Assembly: GCF_900101605.1 (NCBI RefSeq) | Contig: NZ_FMUR01000003.1 | Coordinates: 124,001 to 188,000, forward strand | Source of the DNA: Butyrivibrio hungatei | GTDB lineage: Bacteria > Bacillota > Clostridia > Lachnospirales > Lachnospiraceae | Length of the DNA: 64,000 nucleotides | Reading direction: 5' to 3' | Part shown: one piece after another, positions 17,180-27,050 of the stretch | Position numbering within the stretch: the stretch's first letter is position 1 | Layout: each line of letters starts with the position of its first letter | Program-made: the position numbers and the translations under genes | Notes under the pieces: model-generated | Database searches by the model: none | Told to the model about the DNA's origin: nothing | The model's input: only the letters and a program-made list of their open reading frames with translations

Positions 17180-18850
17180 TTATTTACTGAGTTCTGCAAG
17201 CAGCGTCTCATAATCCATATCGCCGCACAGCTCTTTGTAATCATACTTGCTGTATTTTGTGGTTATTTTTTTAATTTCTTTTTCGGACATTTTCTTGTCA
17301 GTATTGTTATGATATTCGACAAAGCAATCATCTCCATCGGACGCAGCAAGTTCTTCTTCAGAGGGATTTCCGTCACCGTCAAGATCTTTGAAATAGATAT
17401 ATTTTATATAATAATCCGTCGCAATCTCACCTTTATCGCGCTTTGACATAAATGAAGTGTAATGAACGTTATAATCGGAATTATCATTGATGAAAACATT
17501 TTTTCTTTCGGCATAGTAATATCCGGAATTAGCGCCTGCTCCATATGCCCAACCATCAATAAGCCTGTGAATATGGCCGTCTTCATATGCAAAAAGCGAC
17601 ACCCAATATCCGGGCCGTCCGATTACAAGTTCAGGAATATCGTCATCATCAGTATATGCAAGATCAAACTTATAGCCGTCATCTGCCACATGATAGATCT
17701 TTGCCATTTGAGCATATACCTCTTTATAGTTGTTATACACTCCGTTTTCATTGTCACCAAGAAGATATTTTTTTGCTTCTGCTATTGTTAGATTGCCTTT
17801 TAGCTCAGGTACATTTTCTTCATCCAGCTCTGCAATTCCACAGAAACCATTTGATTCATAATCATATTCATGCAAAATAATCTTTTTTCCGCAATATGAA
17901 ATACACAAAACAGCAATATCCTGATAGCCGTCTGCGTTAAAATCAAAAAAGCCTATATCGTCAATAATTACCGGATATTGTGCATCATCAGATGCTTTGA
18001 CATAATACCGAATGGTTGTAAGATATTTCCCATCTTTTACGATTTCTAATTCCGTCTCTTCAGGATCAACATTATATGTATAAAAACGCAGAGGACTGTC
18101 AAACTGTGTCAAATTCGCATCGAATGTTTTGTCTTTGACGCAAAGATCGTCCCACTGAATCTCATTTGATATCATTACAAGTTCATCATTTTCTTTAGTG
18201 AATTTCAAAACTCTGTCGGCGTCTTTTCCATAATGATCATCTGTAGCCATCTTGAATCTGATAGTATATACGTTTCCTTCTTTTTCTCCTGAAACACAAC
18301 TGCAGTATTTTAGTTCCTTCCAACATACATTCATAAAATAATATGAATCATACTTCTCCAGATAGATCCAATGATTATAATCGTCTCCCCATGTATCCAG
18401 ATCATCTTTATCGGGAGCATACTCATATCCTGCATGTTTTTTCGTGAAATTCATCATATCAGTCTTTCTAATAACTATAAAAGTGTCAATATCGTAAAGA
18501 CAATCTTGATGTGTTGCCTCCAGATAGGCTTCTTTCTCGTCCTCACTTATATTTTCTACATTTATTCCTGCACCGTTTTGAAAAACATCATCCCACTCAA
18601 TATCCTTGGGGCTGTTAAATCCGTCATCTAAAAAACCGCTATATTCACAAGTCCAGAACAACTGAGCAAATTCAGCCAGTTCTTCATTTGTCAAAGCGTT
18701 TTCCACAACCTCGCTTTGGGCTTCGGATGCCGAATCAACTTCAGATCCGCTTTCCACCGCAGCTGTAGACTGCGCATCCCCGTTCGATGACTTGGCACAT
18801 CCTGCAAGCAGAAATGCCAGCGCAGCTAACGCAAATATTTTTTTCTTCAT
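17180..18850 (-). CDS. Large lipoprotein with Asp-rich FG-GAP/EF-like stretches, function unknown
   Basis: A 556-residue exported lipoprotein: MKKKIFALAALAFLLAGC gives signal sequence and lipobox, followed by a Ser/Glu-rich linker to about residue 50. I do not recognise a named family. Three Asp-rich turns stand out: FFDFNADGYQDIAVLCI, AYTDDDDIPELVIG and YFKDLDGDGNPSEEELAASDGDD; the first two resemble FG-GAP-type repeat strands and the last an EF-hand-like calcium loop. The middle (GYEYAPDKDDLDTWGDDYNHWIYLEKYDSYYF) is aromatic-rich, as in extracellular binding proteins. A TATAAT box lies at about 18890-18895 with no clear -35; AAAGGA precedes the ATG. Neighbours give no clue. Likely surface-located. 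Confidence 0.65.
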   Translation of the reverse strand: MKKKIFALAALAFLLAGCAKSSNGDAQSTAAVESGSEVDSASEAQSEVVENALTNEELAEFAQLFWTCEYSGFLDDGFNSPKDIEWDDVFQNGAGINVENISEDEKEAYLEATHQDCLYDIDTFIVIRKTDMMNFTKKHAGYEYAPDKDDLDTWGDDYNHWIYLEKYDSYYFMNVCWKELKYCSCVSGEKEGNVYTIRFKMATDDHYGKDADRVLKFTKENDELVMISNEIQWDDLCVKDKTFDANLTQFDSPLRFYTYNVDPEETELEIVKDGKYLTTIRYYVKASDDAQYPVIIDDIGFFDFNADGYQDIAVLCISYCGKKIILHEYDYESNGFCGIAELDEENVPELKGNLTIAEAKKYLLGDNENGVYNNYKEVYAQMAKIYHVADDGYKFDLAYTDDDDIPELVIGRPGYWVSLFAYEDGHIHRLIDGWAYGAGANSGYYYAERKNVFINDNSDYNVHYTSFMSKRDKGEIATDYYIKYIYFKDLDGDGNPSEEELAASDGDDCFVEYHNNTDKKMSEKEIKKITTKYSKYDYKELCGDMDYETLLAELSK

Positions 18851-19009
18851 TGATTGTCCTTTCGTTGCCCATTACCTAACCCAAAGCATATTATACATAG
18901 GTGCAGGCATTTGAACTGTGAAATGTTTGTGTAGTTTGCACCGGCGCCAGGCTGACGGCATACAGCTGTATCTGCTGATGTTCGGCTGTGCGCGGATTTT
19001 ATTAATTTC

Positions 19010-19073
19010 AAAAAGCCCGAAAATGCTTCCTTTCGACGTTGCTCATAGAAGTCAGCATTTTCGAGCTTTTTTC
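19010..19073 (-). terminator. Terminator of polC with 18-bp stem and long loop
   Basis: Read on the minus strand, arms at 19054-19072 and 19010-19027 (AAAAGCTCGAAAATGCT with AGCATTTTCGGGCTTTT) pair over about 18 bp with one wobble or mismatch, around a 26-base loop, and end in a T-run. The polC stop codon TAG lies at its edge. The unusually large loop has no visible gene. Confidence 0.8.
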
Positions 19074-22000
19074 TATCCTTTCATTAGATCAAAGATACTA
19101 ATCTGATTGGAGTCGGGAATATCGCCAAGGAGCCCCATATCTGCCATCTTGTCGATAACCGCCTGAGGGCACTTTGTTCTTTGTTTGAAGTCGTCCTTTG
19201 AAAGGAACGGACCGTCTTTGGCAGCTTCGACGATCTGGTCGGCAGCTTTTTCACCCATTCCGTCTATGCTGTTAAGCGCAGGCATGATCTTATCTCCTAT
19301 AACCTGAAATTCTCTGGACTTAGCCTTAAAGATGTCGATTGGAAGGAACTCGATTCCTCTCTCGTACATCTCTTCAACAAGTCTCATATCGCCGTACTCA
19401 GCCTGCTGTGCATTTGAAAGCTCATCTTTCCTGTTTTTGTAGTCATTCATAACGGCATGAAGGTGGTTCTCGCCCTGGCACATATGCTCATAGTTGAACG
19501 CCTTAGCTCTTATACTGAACCACGCAGCATAGAATGCCTGCGGAACATAAACCTTGAAGTATGCGATTCTCCACGCCATCATAACGTATGCGGCCGCATG
19601 AGCCTTCGGGAACATGTACTTGATCTTTTTACAGGACCAAATATACCAATCGGGCACTCCCGCAGCGATCATGGCTTCTTCCATCTCCGGCTTAAGTCCT
19701 TTTCCTTTACGCACGGACTCCATGGTCTTGAAGGAAAGAGACTTATCCATACCCTTCTGAATGAGATAGATCATGATATCGTCTCGACAACAGATACAGG
19801 TATCGATCGTAGCCTTACCCTCCTGAATAAGAGTCTGGGCATTGCCAAGCCAAACGTCCGTACCGTGTGAAAGTCCCGAAATCCTTATAAGGTGAGACAA
19901 TGATGTAGGCTTGGCGTCGATAACCATCTGCATGGCAAAGTCTGTACCGAACTCGGGAAGTCCGAGGCATCCGAGCTTCGTTCCGCCCAGCTGCTCAGGC
20001 GTAACACCGAGAGCAGTCGTATTCATAAACAGACTCATTACGTTTTTATCATCCAAAGGAACGAGCTTGGGATCGAGTCCCGTGCAATCCTGCAAAAATC
20101 TTATCATCGTAGGATCATCGTGTCCCAGAATATCGAGCTTAAGCAGGTTGTGATCAATCGAGTGATAGTCGTAATGTGTCGTGATTGTCGCGGTTGTCAT
20201 ATCGTTTGCAGGGTGCTGCACAGGACAGAATGAATTGATATCCTCTCCCACCGGCAAAACGATGATTCCTCCGGGATGCTGACCGGTACCTCTTCTGATA
20301 CCCGTACATCCCTGAACTATTCTGTTTATCTCACATTTTCTTTTACTCGAACCGATGCCGTCATAATATTTCTTTACGAAACCGTATGCCGTCTTATCCG
20401 CAAGAGACGCGATGGTTCCCGCTCTGAAAGTCTGTCCGTAGCCGAAAATAACCTCGGTATATTTATGAGCCTTGGACTGATACTCACCCGAGAAGTTAAG
20501 GTCGATATCAGGCTCCTTGTCTCCCTTAAATCCAAGGAATGTCTCAAACGGGATATCAAATCCGTCCTTGTACAAAAGAGCTCCGCACTTCGGGCACCTC
20601 TTATCAGGCATGTCACATCCGGAATTACCGCCGTATTTAAGCACTTCTTCCGAATCAAAATCACTGTATTTGCACTTAGGACACACATAGTGCGGACTAA
20701 GCGAATTAACTTCCGTAATTCCCGAAGTAAAGGCAACGAAAGAAGATCCTACAGATCCACGCGATCCAACGAGGTATCCGTCCTCATTAGACTTCCAAAC
20801 AAGCTTCTGCGCAATGATATACATAACCGCGAAACCGTTCTTGATAATTGAATTAAGCTCTCTTTCAAGACGTTCCTGAACTATCTCGGGAAGATTGTCT
20901 CCGTATATCTCATGTGCCTTGTCATAACAGATCTTGGTAAGAATCTCATCACTATTTTCAATAACAGGCGCGCACTTATCGGGTCTTACGGGCGATATGC
21001 TGTCACACATATCAAGGATCATCCTGGTGTTGTCTATTACAATCTCTTTTGCCTTATCACCGCCAAGATAATCAAACTCAGCCATCATCTCATCGGTCGT
21101 TCTGAGGAAAAGAGGTGATTCTTCCTCATCATTCATTCCCTTTCCGGCCATGATGATAGTCCTGTATATCTCATCCTCGGGATTTAAAAAGTGCGCATCA
21201 CAAGTGGCGACAACAGGCTTATTAAACTGCTCTCCGAGCCTAACTATCTCTTTATTTATATTCTTGATATCTTCTTCACTGTTTATATCTTCATATCTCT
21301 CGGAGTCAATCATAAAGCGGTTGTTCGCAACAGGCTGAATCTCGAGATAATCATAGAAATCAACAAGTCTAGCTATTTCTTCAGGCGGCCTTCCTTCTAC
21401 AACCGCTCCGTAGAGTTCACCCGCACAGCAGGCGCTTCCGACAATGAGTCCTTCCCTGTGCTTTATAAGTTCGCTCTTTGGAACAAGAGGAAATCTCCTG
21501 AAATAATCAACATGAGACTCACTTACAAGAGTATACAGATTAACTCTTCCAAGCGTATTCTTCGCCAAAATAATGCAGTGATTCGGGCGAAGGTGTCTTA
21601 TCATCTCTTTTGTAGGCTTTCCGAGTATATTTACATCCGTAAGCGTTTCAGCCTTCTGCTCTTTAAGCATAGGCACGAATTTATTAAATATAAGCGCCGT
21701 ACACTCGGCATCATCAACCGCCCTGTGATGGTGCTCAAGAACAACTCCAAGAGTCTTTGCGACCGCATCAAGCGTATGCTTTGCCTGAAGAGGGAAAAAG
21801 TATCTTGAAAGCCACAGCGTATCAACTGTCGTATAGTCAACATCAATACCAAGCTCTTTACAGTTCTGATTTATGAAACTGATATCAAATCCGACATTGT
21901 GTCCGACAAGAACCGCATCCTTACAAAACTCAACAAAACGCGGTATTATAACCTCCCTTGTCGGCGCATCAATAACCATATCATCCGTGATACTTGTAAG

Positions 22001-23599
22001 CTTGGTGATCCTGTACGGAATCGGAACCTCAGGATTTATGAACTCGGAAAATCTCTCAAGTATCTCTCCGTTTCTTACCTTAACGGCACCGATCTCGATT
22101 ATCTTATTCTTAATAGGCGAAAAACCTGTCGTCTCAATATCAAATACAACAAAGGTCGTATCTTCGATAGGCTGTCCCTTGTCATTTACAACTATTTCCT
22201 TAAGGTCGTCGACAACATAAGCCTCCACACCCAGTATCAGTTTAAAAAAATCCTGCCTCTCAATGGGAGGCTCTCCTGCTTCTTTTCTTCTTTTCTTTTC
22301 CGCAGAATAAAGATCTTCCCAGACGTGATTAGCATCGGTGAGTGCCTGCACAACGCCGTGATCTGTGATGGCAATTCCGGGCATACCCCATTTATAAGCC
22401 TGCTTTACAATGTCCTTAACTTCGGAAACACCGTCCATATCGCTCATCTTGGTATGGCAGTGAAGCTCAACTCGCTTTACATCCGCTCTGTCGACACGCT
22501 TACTTGTAAAGTCAGGGATTTTCTTAACTCCGGCAACCGACTGAATAGAAAGCTCATGATCGAACTTATCAACCGCAGCAATACCCTTGATCTTAAGGAA
22601 CGCTCCCATCTTGATATCTTTTGTGATCTCGGGAACATCCTCGGTCCTTACGAACATCTTTACCGTAATCGAATCCGTAAAGTCAGTTATGTCAAAGATA
22701 AGAATACTCTTTTCATTCCTGATATCTCTCTTATCAAAAAGAATTACTTTGCCGTGAACGCAGACTTCTCCGAGCTCTCCGACGAGATCCGAGAGCTTCA
22801 TAGTCTCATCGTCAAAGTCCCTTCCGAATATAACATCAGGATTATCCGACCTCTTGAAGCTTCCTCCAAAATCTCTTTTTCCGCCCCATTTTCCTTTTGA
22901 AGCGCCGCCTTCTTTTCCAAAGGCTTTTCCGGCAGGTTTCTCCGGAGCAGTTTTCTTCTCCGCAGCTGCTGTCTTTGCAGCTTCCTGTTCTTCCTTCTGC
23001 TTTTTCTTTTCTTCCGACCTCTGTTCAGCGTCCTCAAGCTTTTTGGCCATCTTAGCCGACTCTGCGGAATAATCTGGCTCCTCTGTATTTTTTACAACCT
23101 CGATAAATTCAGGAGTTATCGATGCGGTAAGGCCGCACCTTTCATTGATTATCTTTGAAAGAACCCTAACGAGATCCGGCGCTTTTTTCTGCCCGACAAC
23201 GCTGTCCTCAAGCTGAATTACGATATTGCCGTCCTCGGGATAAAGAAACTGTGCAGAACGAAAAAGACTATACTCCATATGGTCATAGTCCTTTAGTTCA
23301 AGCTCAATACTATCTTTGTATATATCAATAAGATTCTTGGGCGTATATTGCGCCGAGAGGGAGAATTTCTCGTAAATCTTGACCGTAAGATCCTGATTTC
23401 CAAAAAACTGCTTTTTTATCCCCGTCTCAGCCTTTATAACATCCGCTTTATCAATAAGATTGTTGCTTGATATATATATTCTTATAAAATCCTGCTTTCT
23501 TGTTGTAGAGACTTTTTCAACCACAGTCTGTTCCATGATCTCTTTAGTCTTTGCATCAAGCTTAAGCGTAGGAAAAACCTCAAAAAAACTTTTTGACAT
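19073..23599 (-). CDS. polC: DNA polymerase III PolC-type, alpha subunit with exonuclease
   Basis: A 1508-residue replicative polymerase of low-GC Gram-positives. Order: N-terminal domains (1-200), a Lys/Glu/Ala-rich linker (about 175-240), OB domain (about 240-330, GKVILFDKRDIRNEKSILIFDI), PHP domain (about 340 on, VELHCHTKMSDMDGV and GIAITDHG) interrupted by the DEDDh exonuclease (about 425-590, FVVFDIETTGFSP, VGHNVGFDISFI, HHRAVDDAE), then the polymerase with GSRGSVGSSFVAF, the zinc-type cluster CPKCKYSDF...CPKCG, and PDIDLNFSGEYQ carrying the catalytic aspartates, with helix-hairpin-helix near the end. Both proofreading and PHP residues look intact. The ATG at 23599 has GGGAG upstream. 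It follows ispG, the usual order in this group. Confidence 0.98.
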   Translation of the reverse strand: MSKSFFEVFPTLKLDAKTKEIMEQTVVEKVSTTRKQDFIRIYISSNNLIDKADVIKAETGIKKQFFGNQDLTVKIYEKFSLSAQYTPKNLIDIYKDSIELELKDYDHMEYSLFRSAQFLYPEDGNIVIQLEDSVVGQKKAPDLVRVLSKIINERCGLTASITPEFIEVVKNTEEPDYSAESAKMAKKLEDAEQRSEEKKKQKEEQEAAKTAAAEKKTAPEKPAGKAFGKEGGASKGKWGGKRDFGGSFKRSDNPDVIFGRDFDDETMKLSDLVGELGEVCVHGKVILFDKRDIRNEKSILIFDITDFTDSITVKMFVRTEDVPEITKDIKMGAFLKIKGIAAVDKFDHELSIQSVAGVKKIPDFTSKRVDRADVKRVELHCHTKMSDMDGVSEVKDIVKQAYKWGMPGIAITDHGVVQALTDANHVWEDLYSAEKKRRKEAGEPPIERQDFFKLILGVEAYVVDDLKEIVVNDKGQPIEDTTFVVFDIETTGFSPIKNKIIEIGAVKVRNGEILERFSEFINPEVPIPYRITKLTSITDDMVIDAPTREVIIPRFVEFCKDAVLVGHNVGFDISFINQNCKELGIDVDYTTVDTLWLSRYFFPLQAKHTLDAVAKTLGVVLEHHHRAVDDAECTALIFNKFVPMLKEQKAETLTDVNILGKPTKEMIRHLRPNHCIILAKNTLGRVNLYTLVSESHVDYFRRFPLVPKSELIKHREGLIVGSACCAGELYGAVVEGRPPEEIARLVDFYDYLEIQPVANNRFMIDSERYEDINSEEDIKNINKEIVRLGEQFNKPVVATCDAHFLNPEDEIYRTIIMAGKGMNDEEESPLFLRTTDEMMAEFDYLGGDKAKEIVIDNTRMILDMCDSISPVRPDKCAPVIENSDEILTKICYDKAHEIYGDNLPEIVQERLERELNSIIKNGFAVMYIIAQKLVWKSNEDGYLVGSRGSVGSSFVAFTSGITEVNSLSPHYVCPKCKYSDFDSEEVLKYGGNSGCDMPDKRCPKCGALLYKDGFDIPFETFLGFKGDKEPDIDLNFSGEYQSKAHKYTEVIFGYGQTFRAGTIASLADKTAYGFVKKYYDGIGSSKRKCEINRIVQGCTGIRRGTGQHPGGIIVLPVGEDINSFCPVQHPANDMTTATITTHYDYHSIDHNLLKLDILGHDDPTMIRFLQDCTGLDPKLVPLDDKNVMSLFMNTTALGVTPEQLGGTKLGCLGLPEFGTDFAMQMVIDAKPTSLSHLIRISGLSHGTDVWLGNAQTLIQEGKATIDTCICCRDDIMIYLIQKGMDKSLSFKTMESVRKGKGLKPEMEEAMIAAGVPDWYIWSCKKIKYMFPKAHAAAYVMMAWRIAYFKVYVPQAFYAAWFSIRAKAFNYEHMCQGENHLHAVMNDYKNRKDELSNAQQAEYGDMRLVEEMYERGIEFLPIDIFKAKSREFQVIGDKIMPALNSIDGMGEKAADQIVEAAKDGPFLSKDDFKQRTKCPQAVIDKMADMGLLGDIPDSNQISIFDLMKG

Positions 23600-23668
23600 C
23601 TACTCCCTCACACGGAATACTCCGGTTCCCCAAAACTTCTTTCTACAGCACGTCCGATCCTAAAAAGC

Positions 23669-24727
23669 TTATTTCCAGTTATCAAGCTCCTCTTTAAGAA
23701 CGGCAAGAAGCTCATCTTCTTTAACTTTCTTAATGATCTCGCCCTTTTTAATAAGGAGTCCTTCTCCTATGCCGCCGGCAATTCCTATATCGGCTTCCTT
23801 GGCTTCGCCGGGGCCGTTTACGGGACATCCCATAACAGCGACCTTGATATTAAGATCAGGATAGTTCTGAACGAGCGTCTCTGTCTGATTTGCAAGTGAG
23901 ATAAGATCTATCTTGGTTCTTCCGCATGTAGGGCATGAAATAACTTCTATTCCGCCCTCTCTTATGCCAAGAGTCCTAAGGATTGCTTTTGCAGTCTTGA
24001 TTTCTTCAACAGGGTTACCCGAAAGAGACACTCTTATCGTATCTCCGATTCCTTTATTAAGAATTATTCCAAGTCCAACCGATGACTTGATATTTCCGCC
24101 CCACAAAGTTCCCGCTTCAGTGATGCCGACATGCAAAGGATATCTGCATCTCTCAGCAAGAAGTTCATGTGCCTTTACACAAAGCATAACATTTGATGAC
24201 TTGATACTTACGACCATATTGTCGTATCCGAGTTCTTCGATTATACCTATCTTATCAAGAGCACTCTCAACAAGTCCCTCTGCCGTTACACCGTTATATT
24301 TTTCTACAAGATCTTTTTCCAGAGAACCGCTGTTAACACCGACTCTTATGGGAATATTTCTCTCTTTTGCACATGATACCACTGCTGCGATACGGTCTTT
24401 GGAGCCGATATTTCCGGGATTGATCCTTATCTTATCGGCGCCGTTTTCCATAGCGGCTATAGCCATCTTGTAATCAAAATGGATGTCCGCAACAAGAGGA
24501 ATTGAAATCTGTTTCTTTATCTCTTTAACAGCTTCCGCAGCTTCCTGAGTCGGAACAGTGCATCTGATGATATCGCAACCTGCAGCTTCAAGCTCGTGTA
24601 TCTGCGCAACCGTCGCTTTGACATCCTCTGTTCTTGTATTTGTCATAGACTGAATGAGAATAGGATTGCCTCCTCCTATCACTCTGTCGCCTATCTTTAT
24701 GACTTTAGTATTATCTCTGTATGCCAT
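23669..24727 (-). CDS. ispG: (E)-4-hydroxy-3-methylbut-2-enyl-diphosphate synthase
   Basis: A 352-residue [4Fe-4S] enzyme of the MEP isoprenoid pathway, converting MEcPP to HMBPP. The TIM-barrel part opens with IGDRVIGGGNPILIQSMTNTRTEDV and contains VADIHFDYKMAI and IRINPGNIG; the iron-sulfur domain shows CPTCGRTKID and AVMGCPVNGPGEAKEADIGIAGG, with the cluster cysteines. The ATG at 24727 has GGGAG eight bases upstream; seven codons of upstream frame are not typical. With dxr two genes upstream and uppS/cdsA beyond, the block joins isoprenoid supply to undecaprenyl and phospholipid synthesis. Confidence 0.97.
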   Translation of the reverse strand: MAYRDNTKVIKIGDRVIGGGNPILIQSMTNTRTEDVKATVAQIHELEAAGCDIIRCTVPTQEAAEAVKEIKKQISIPLVADIHFDYKMAIAAMENGADKIRINPGNIGSKDRIAAVVSCAKERNIPIRVGVNSGSLEKDLVEKYNGVTAEGLVESALDKIGIIEELGYDNMVVSIKSSNVMLCVKAHELLAERCRYPLHVGITEAGTLWGGNIKSSVGLGIILNKGIGDTIRVSLSGNPVEEIKTAKAILRTLGIREGGIEVISCPTCGRTKIDLISLANQTETLVQNYPDLNIKVAVMGCPVNGPGEAKEADIGIAGGIGEGLLIKKGEIIKKVKEDELLAVLKEELDNWK

Positions 24728-24751
24728 AATAATTCTCCCAATAATCAATCA

Positions 24752-25804
24752 TTACCTTGTAAATTTGGTAATATCGTTAACTAAAACAAATACCATAAGC
24801 GCTATAAGAAGCATCATTCCAACCATGTGCACAACGCCCTCTTTTTCAGGCGGTACAGGCTTTCCGAATATCACTTCTATAAACTGGAATACAAGTCTTC
24901 CGCCGTCAAGCGCAGGGAAAGGAAGAAGGTTCATGATTCCCAGATTCACAGACAGAAGAACCGTAAGCGACAGCATTACAACAATAACCGCCGATGCGCC
25001 GTATGGCTTAACTTCTTCATAGGTATCATCAACAATCTTGACCATACCTACAGGCCCCGAAACATCATCCTTCGAAAGTTTGCCCTGAACCAAAAGAGCA
25101 AGACTTCTGTAAGTTGCTATAAAATTATATCTAACAGTGTACCATGCATATTTAAGAGACTCGGGACCTTTAACATCCTTGTACTCACCAAGATACACCC
25201 CCATGTAATAGCGCTTGTTCTCTTCGCTGAACTTAGGTGTGAGCACAGTCTTCTTAACTTCACCGTTTCTTTCATAAACAATATCCATCGGTGAGCCTTC
25301 GGCAAACTGGGAAATAAGCATTATCTCGGATGACATATATACCTTCTCGCCATCTATGCTTATGATCGTATCTCCGGCTTCCATTCCCGCTTCCTGAGCC
25401 GCAGAATCCTCGGTAAGCGCCTTTATTGTAGGCATATCCCAGGGAGATAAGTTCACAAGGGCAACCGCCAGAATATAAGCGATTATAAAGTTTGCAAACG
25501 GTCCTCCAAACAAAGTTGCAATCCTGCGCCACACAGGTGCACGCAAAAATGAATGTTCATCATACCCTTCTTTTTCTTCTTCAACAGGATCCATCCCGTC
25601 AAAAACGCAAGCTCCTCCTATCGGGAGAAGTTTAATGCTGTAAAGAGTATCTCCTTTTTGTTTCTTCCAGATTGTCGGTCCCATTCCGACAAAAAATTCA
25701 TTTACACGAATTCCACCGGACTTAGCTATTATAAAATGTCCGAATTCGTGTGATGTAACCAAAACTCCAAATATTATAAAAAAGATCACTATACTGGCTA
25801 TCAT
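24752..25804 (-). CDS. rseP: Site-2 intramembrane metalloprotease RseP/RasP
   Basis: A 350-residue membrane zinc protease that cleaves substrates such as anti-sigma factors and signal peptide remnants within the membrane. Seen: the HExxH motif in TSHEFGHFIIAK in the first membrane segment, a PDZ domain around residues 120-200 (AAQEAGMEAGDTIISIDGEKV), and the second catalytic element NLLPFPALDGGRLVFQFIE near the C-terminus, then final membrane helices. GAGGA precedes the ATG at 25804. It lies nine bases after dxr. Confidence 0.96.
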   Translation of the reverse strand: MIASIVIFFIIFGVLVTSHEFGHFIIAKSGGIRVNEFFVGMGPTIWKKQKGDTLYSIKLLPIGGACVFDGMDPVEEEKEGYDEHSFLRAPVWRRIATLFGGPFANFIIAYILAVALVNLSPWDMPTIKALTEDSAAQEAGMEAGDTIISIDGEKVYMSSEIMLISQFAEGSPMDIVYERNGEVKKTVLTPKFSEENKRYYMGVYLGEYKDVKGPESLKYAWYTVRYNFIATYRSLALLVQGKLSKDDVSGPVGMVKIVDDTYEEVKPYGASAVIVVMLSLTVLLSVNLGIMNLLPFPALDGGRLVFQFIEVIFGKPVPPEKEGVVHMVGMMLLIALMVFVLVNDITKFTR

Positions 25805-25813
25805 TATTTTTCC

Positions 25814-26965
25814 TCAAATTCCATATTTTGTGCCAAGAAACTCATAAACTTCCTTCTCGGTATCAAGTATTGCAGACACATCGGGATTTTCTATCTTGTT
25901 ATGATGTGTCATCGCTTCTTCTATCATATCGAATATCTCAAGATATCTGATATCACCCTTCAAAAATCTTCTGACCGCCATCTCATTTGCCGCATTAAAT
26001 ACAGTAGGCATGCTGCCTCCCGCATATGCCGAGTCAAATGCAAGCTTAAGACCTCTAAAGGTATCAGTATCGGGCTTTTCAAAAGTAAGACTTCCAAGTT
26101 CAAAAAGATCCAACCTCTTCTCTGCCATAGGACGTCTGTCCGGGTAAAAAAGAGCATACTGAATCGGAAGTTTCATATCAGGTACTCCGAGCTGCGCAAT
26201 AACAGCACCGTCAACATACTGAACAGCACTGTGAACTATGCTCTGGGGATGAACCAGAACTTCGATATTATCAAGGCTCACATCAAAGAGCCATCTTGCT
26301 TCCATAACTTCAAGTCCCTTATTTACAAGAGATGATGAATCTATCGTAACTTTTGGGCCCATATCCCAATTGGGATGTTTAAGCGCATCAGCCGCTGTCA
26401 TAGCAGCGAGTTCTTCCCTCTTCTTTCCTCTGAAAGGGCCACCGCTTGCGGTAAGAAGGATTTTCTCAACCTTATCTTTGGGCTGTCCCACAAGGGACTG
26501 GAAAATAGCACTGTGCTCACTATCAACGGGAAGAATCTGTACATTCTTCTCCTTAGCAAGAGGCATGATAATATGTCCCGCGCAAACAAGAGTCTCCTTG
26601 TTCGCAAGAGCTATGTCCTTTCCGCTTTCAATCGCCTTTATAGTAGGTCTTATTCCGATCATTCCGACAACCGCAGTAAGAACGGTATCTGCTTCGGGAA
26701 CAGAGACCATCTCAAGAAGTCCGTCCATTCCGGACATAACCTTTATACCGGTATCGGCTATTTTCTCCTGAAGCTCTTTTGCCGCTTCCTGATCAAACAT
26801 ACAAACATATTTGGGATTAAACTCCCTGACCTGCTGCTCAACTTCATTAACTCTCTTGTTTGCCGCAAGTCCCACAACTTTAAGCTCATCTTTATTATTT
26901 CTGACAACATCAAGTGTCTGTGTTCCAATGGATCCCGTAGATCCAAGTAATACTATACTACGCAT
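25814..26965 (-). CDS. dxr: 1-deoxy-D-xylulose-5-phosphate reductoisomerase
   Basis: A 383-residue NADPH enzyme making MEP from DXP, the second step of the MEP pathway. The NADPH-binding GSTGSIGTQTLDVVRNN opens the protein; ALANKETLVCAG, PVDSEHSAIFQ, LTASGGPFRGKKREEL and NWDMGPKVTIDSSSLVNKGLEVMEA are the active-site and metal-binding motifs. Length is normal. It lies between cdsA and rseP in the usual Clostridia order. Confidence 0.97.
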   Translation of the reverse strand: MRSIVLLGSTGSIGTQTLDVVRNNKDELKVVGLAANKRVNEVEQQVREFNPKYVCMFDQEAAKELQEKIADTGIKVMSGMDGLLEMVSVPEADTVLTAVVGMIGIRPTIKAIESGKDIALANKETLVCAGHIIMPLAKEKNVQILPVDSEHSAIFQSLVGQPKDKVEKILLTASGGPFRGKKREELAAMTAADALKHPNWDMGPKVTIDSSSLVNKGLEVMEARWLFDVSLDNIEVLVHPQSIVHSAVQYVDGAVIAQLGVPDMKLPIQYALFYPDRRPMAEKRLDLFELGSLTFEKPDTDTFRGLKLAFDSAYAGGSMPTVFNAANEMAVRRFLKGDIRYLEIFDMIEEAMTHHNKIENPDVSAILDTEKEVYEFLGTKYGI

Positions 26966-27050
26966 CTTTTCTCTCTTTTTATACTCCTATATAACTTAAA
27001 AAGGAAAAGAGCCGCCGATCTAACTGCCTGCGACTCTCTAATGCCTTGCC

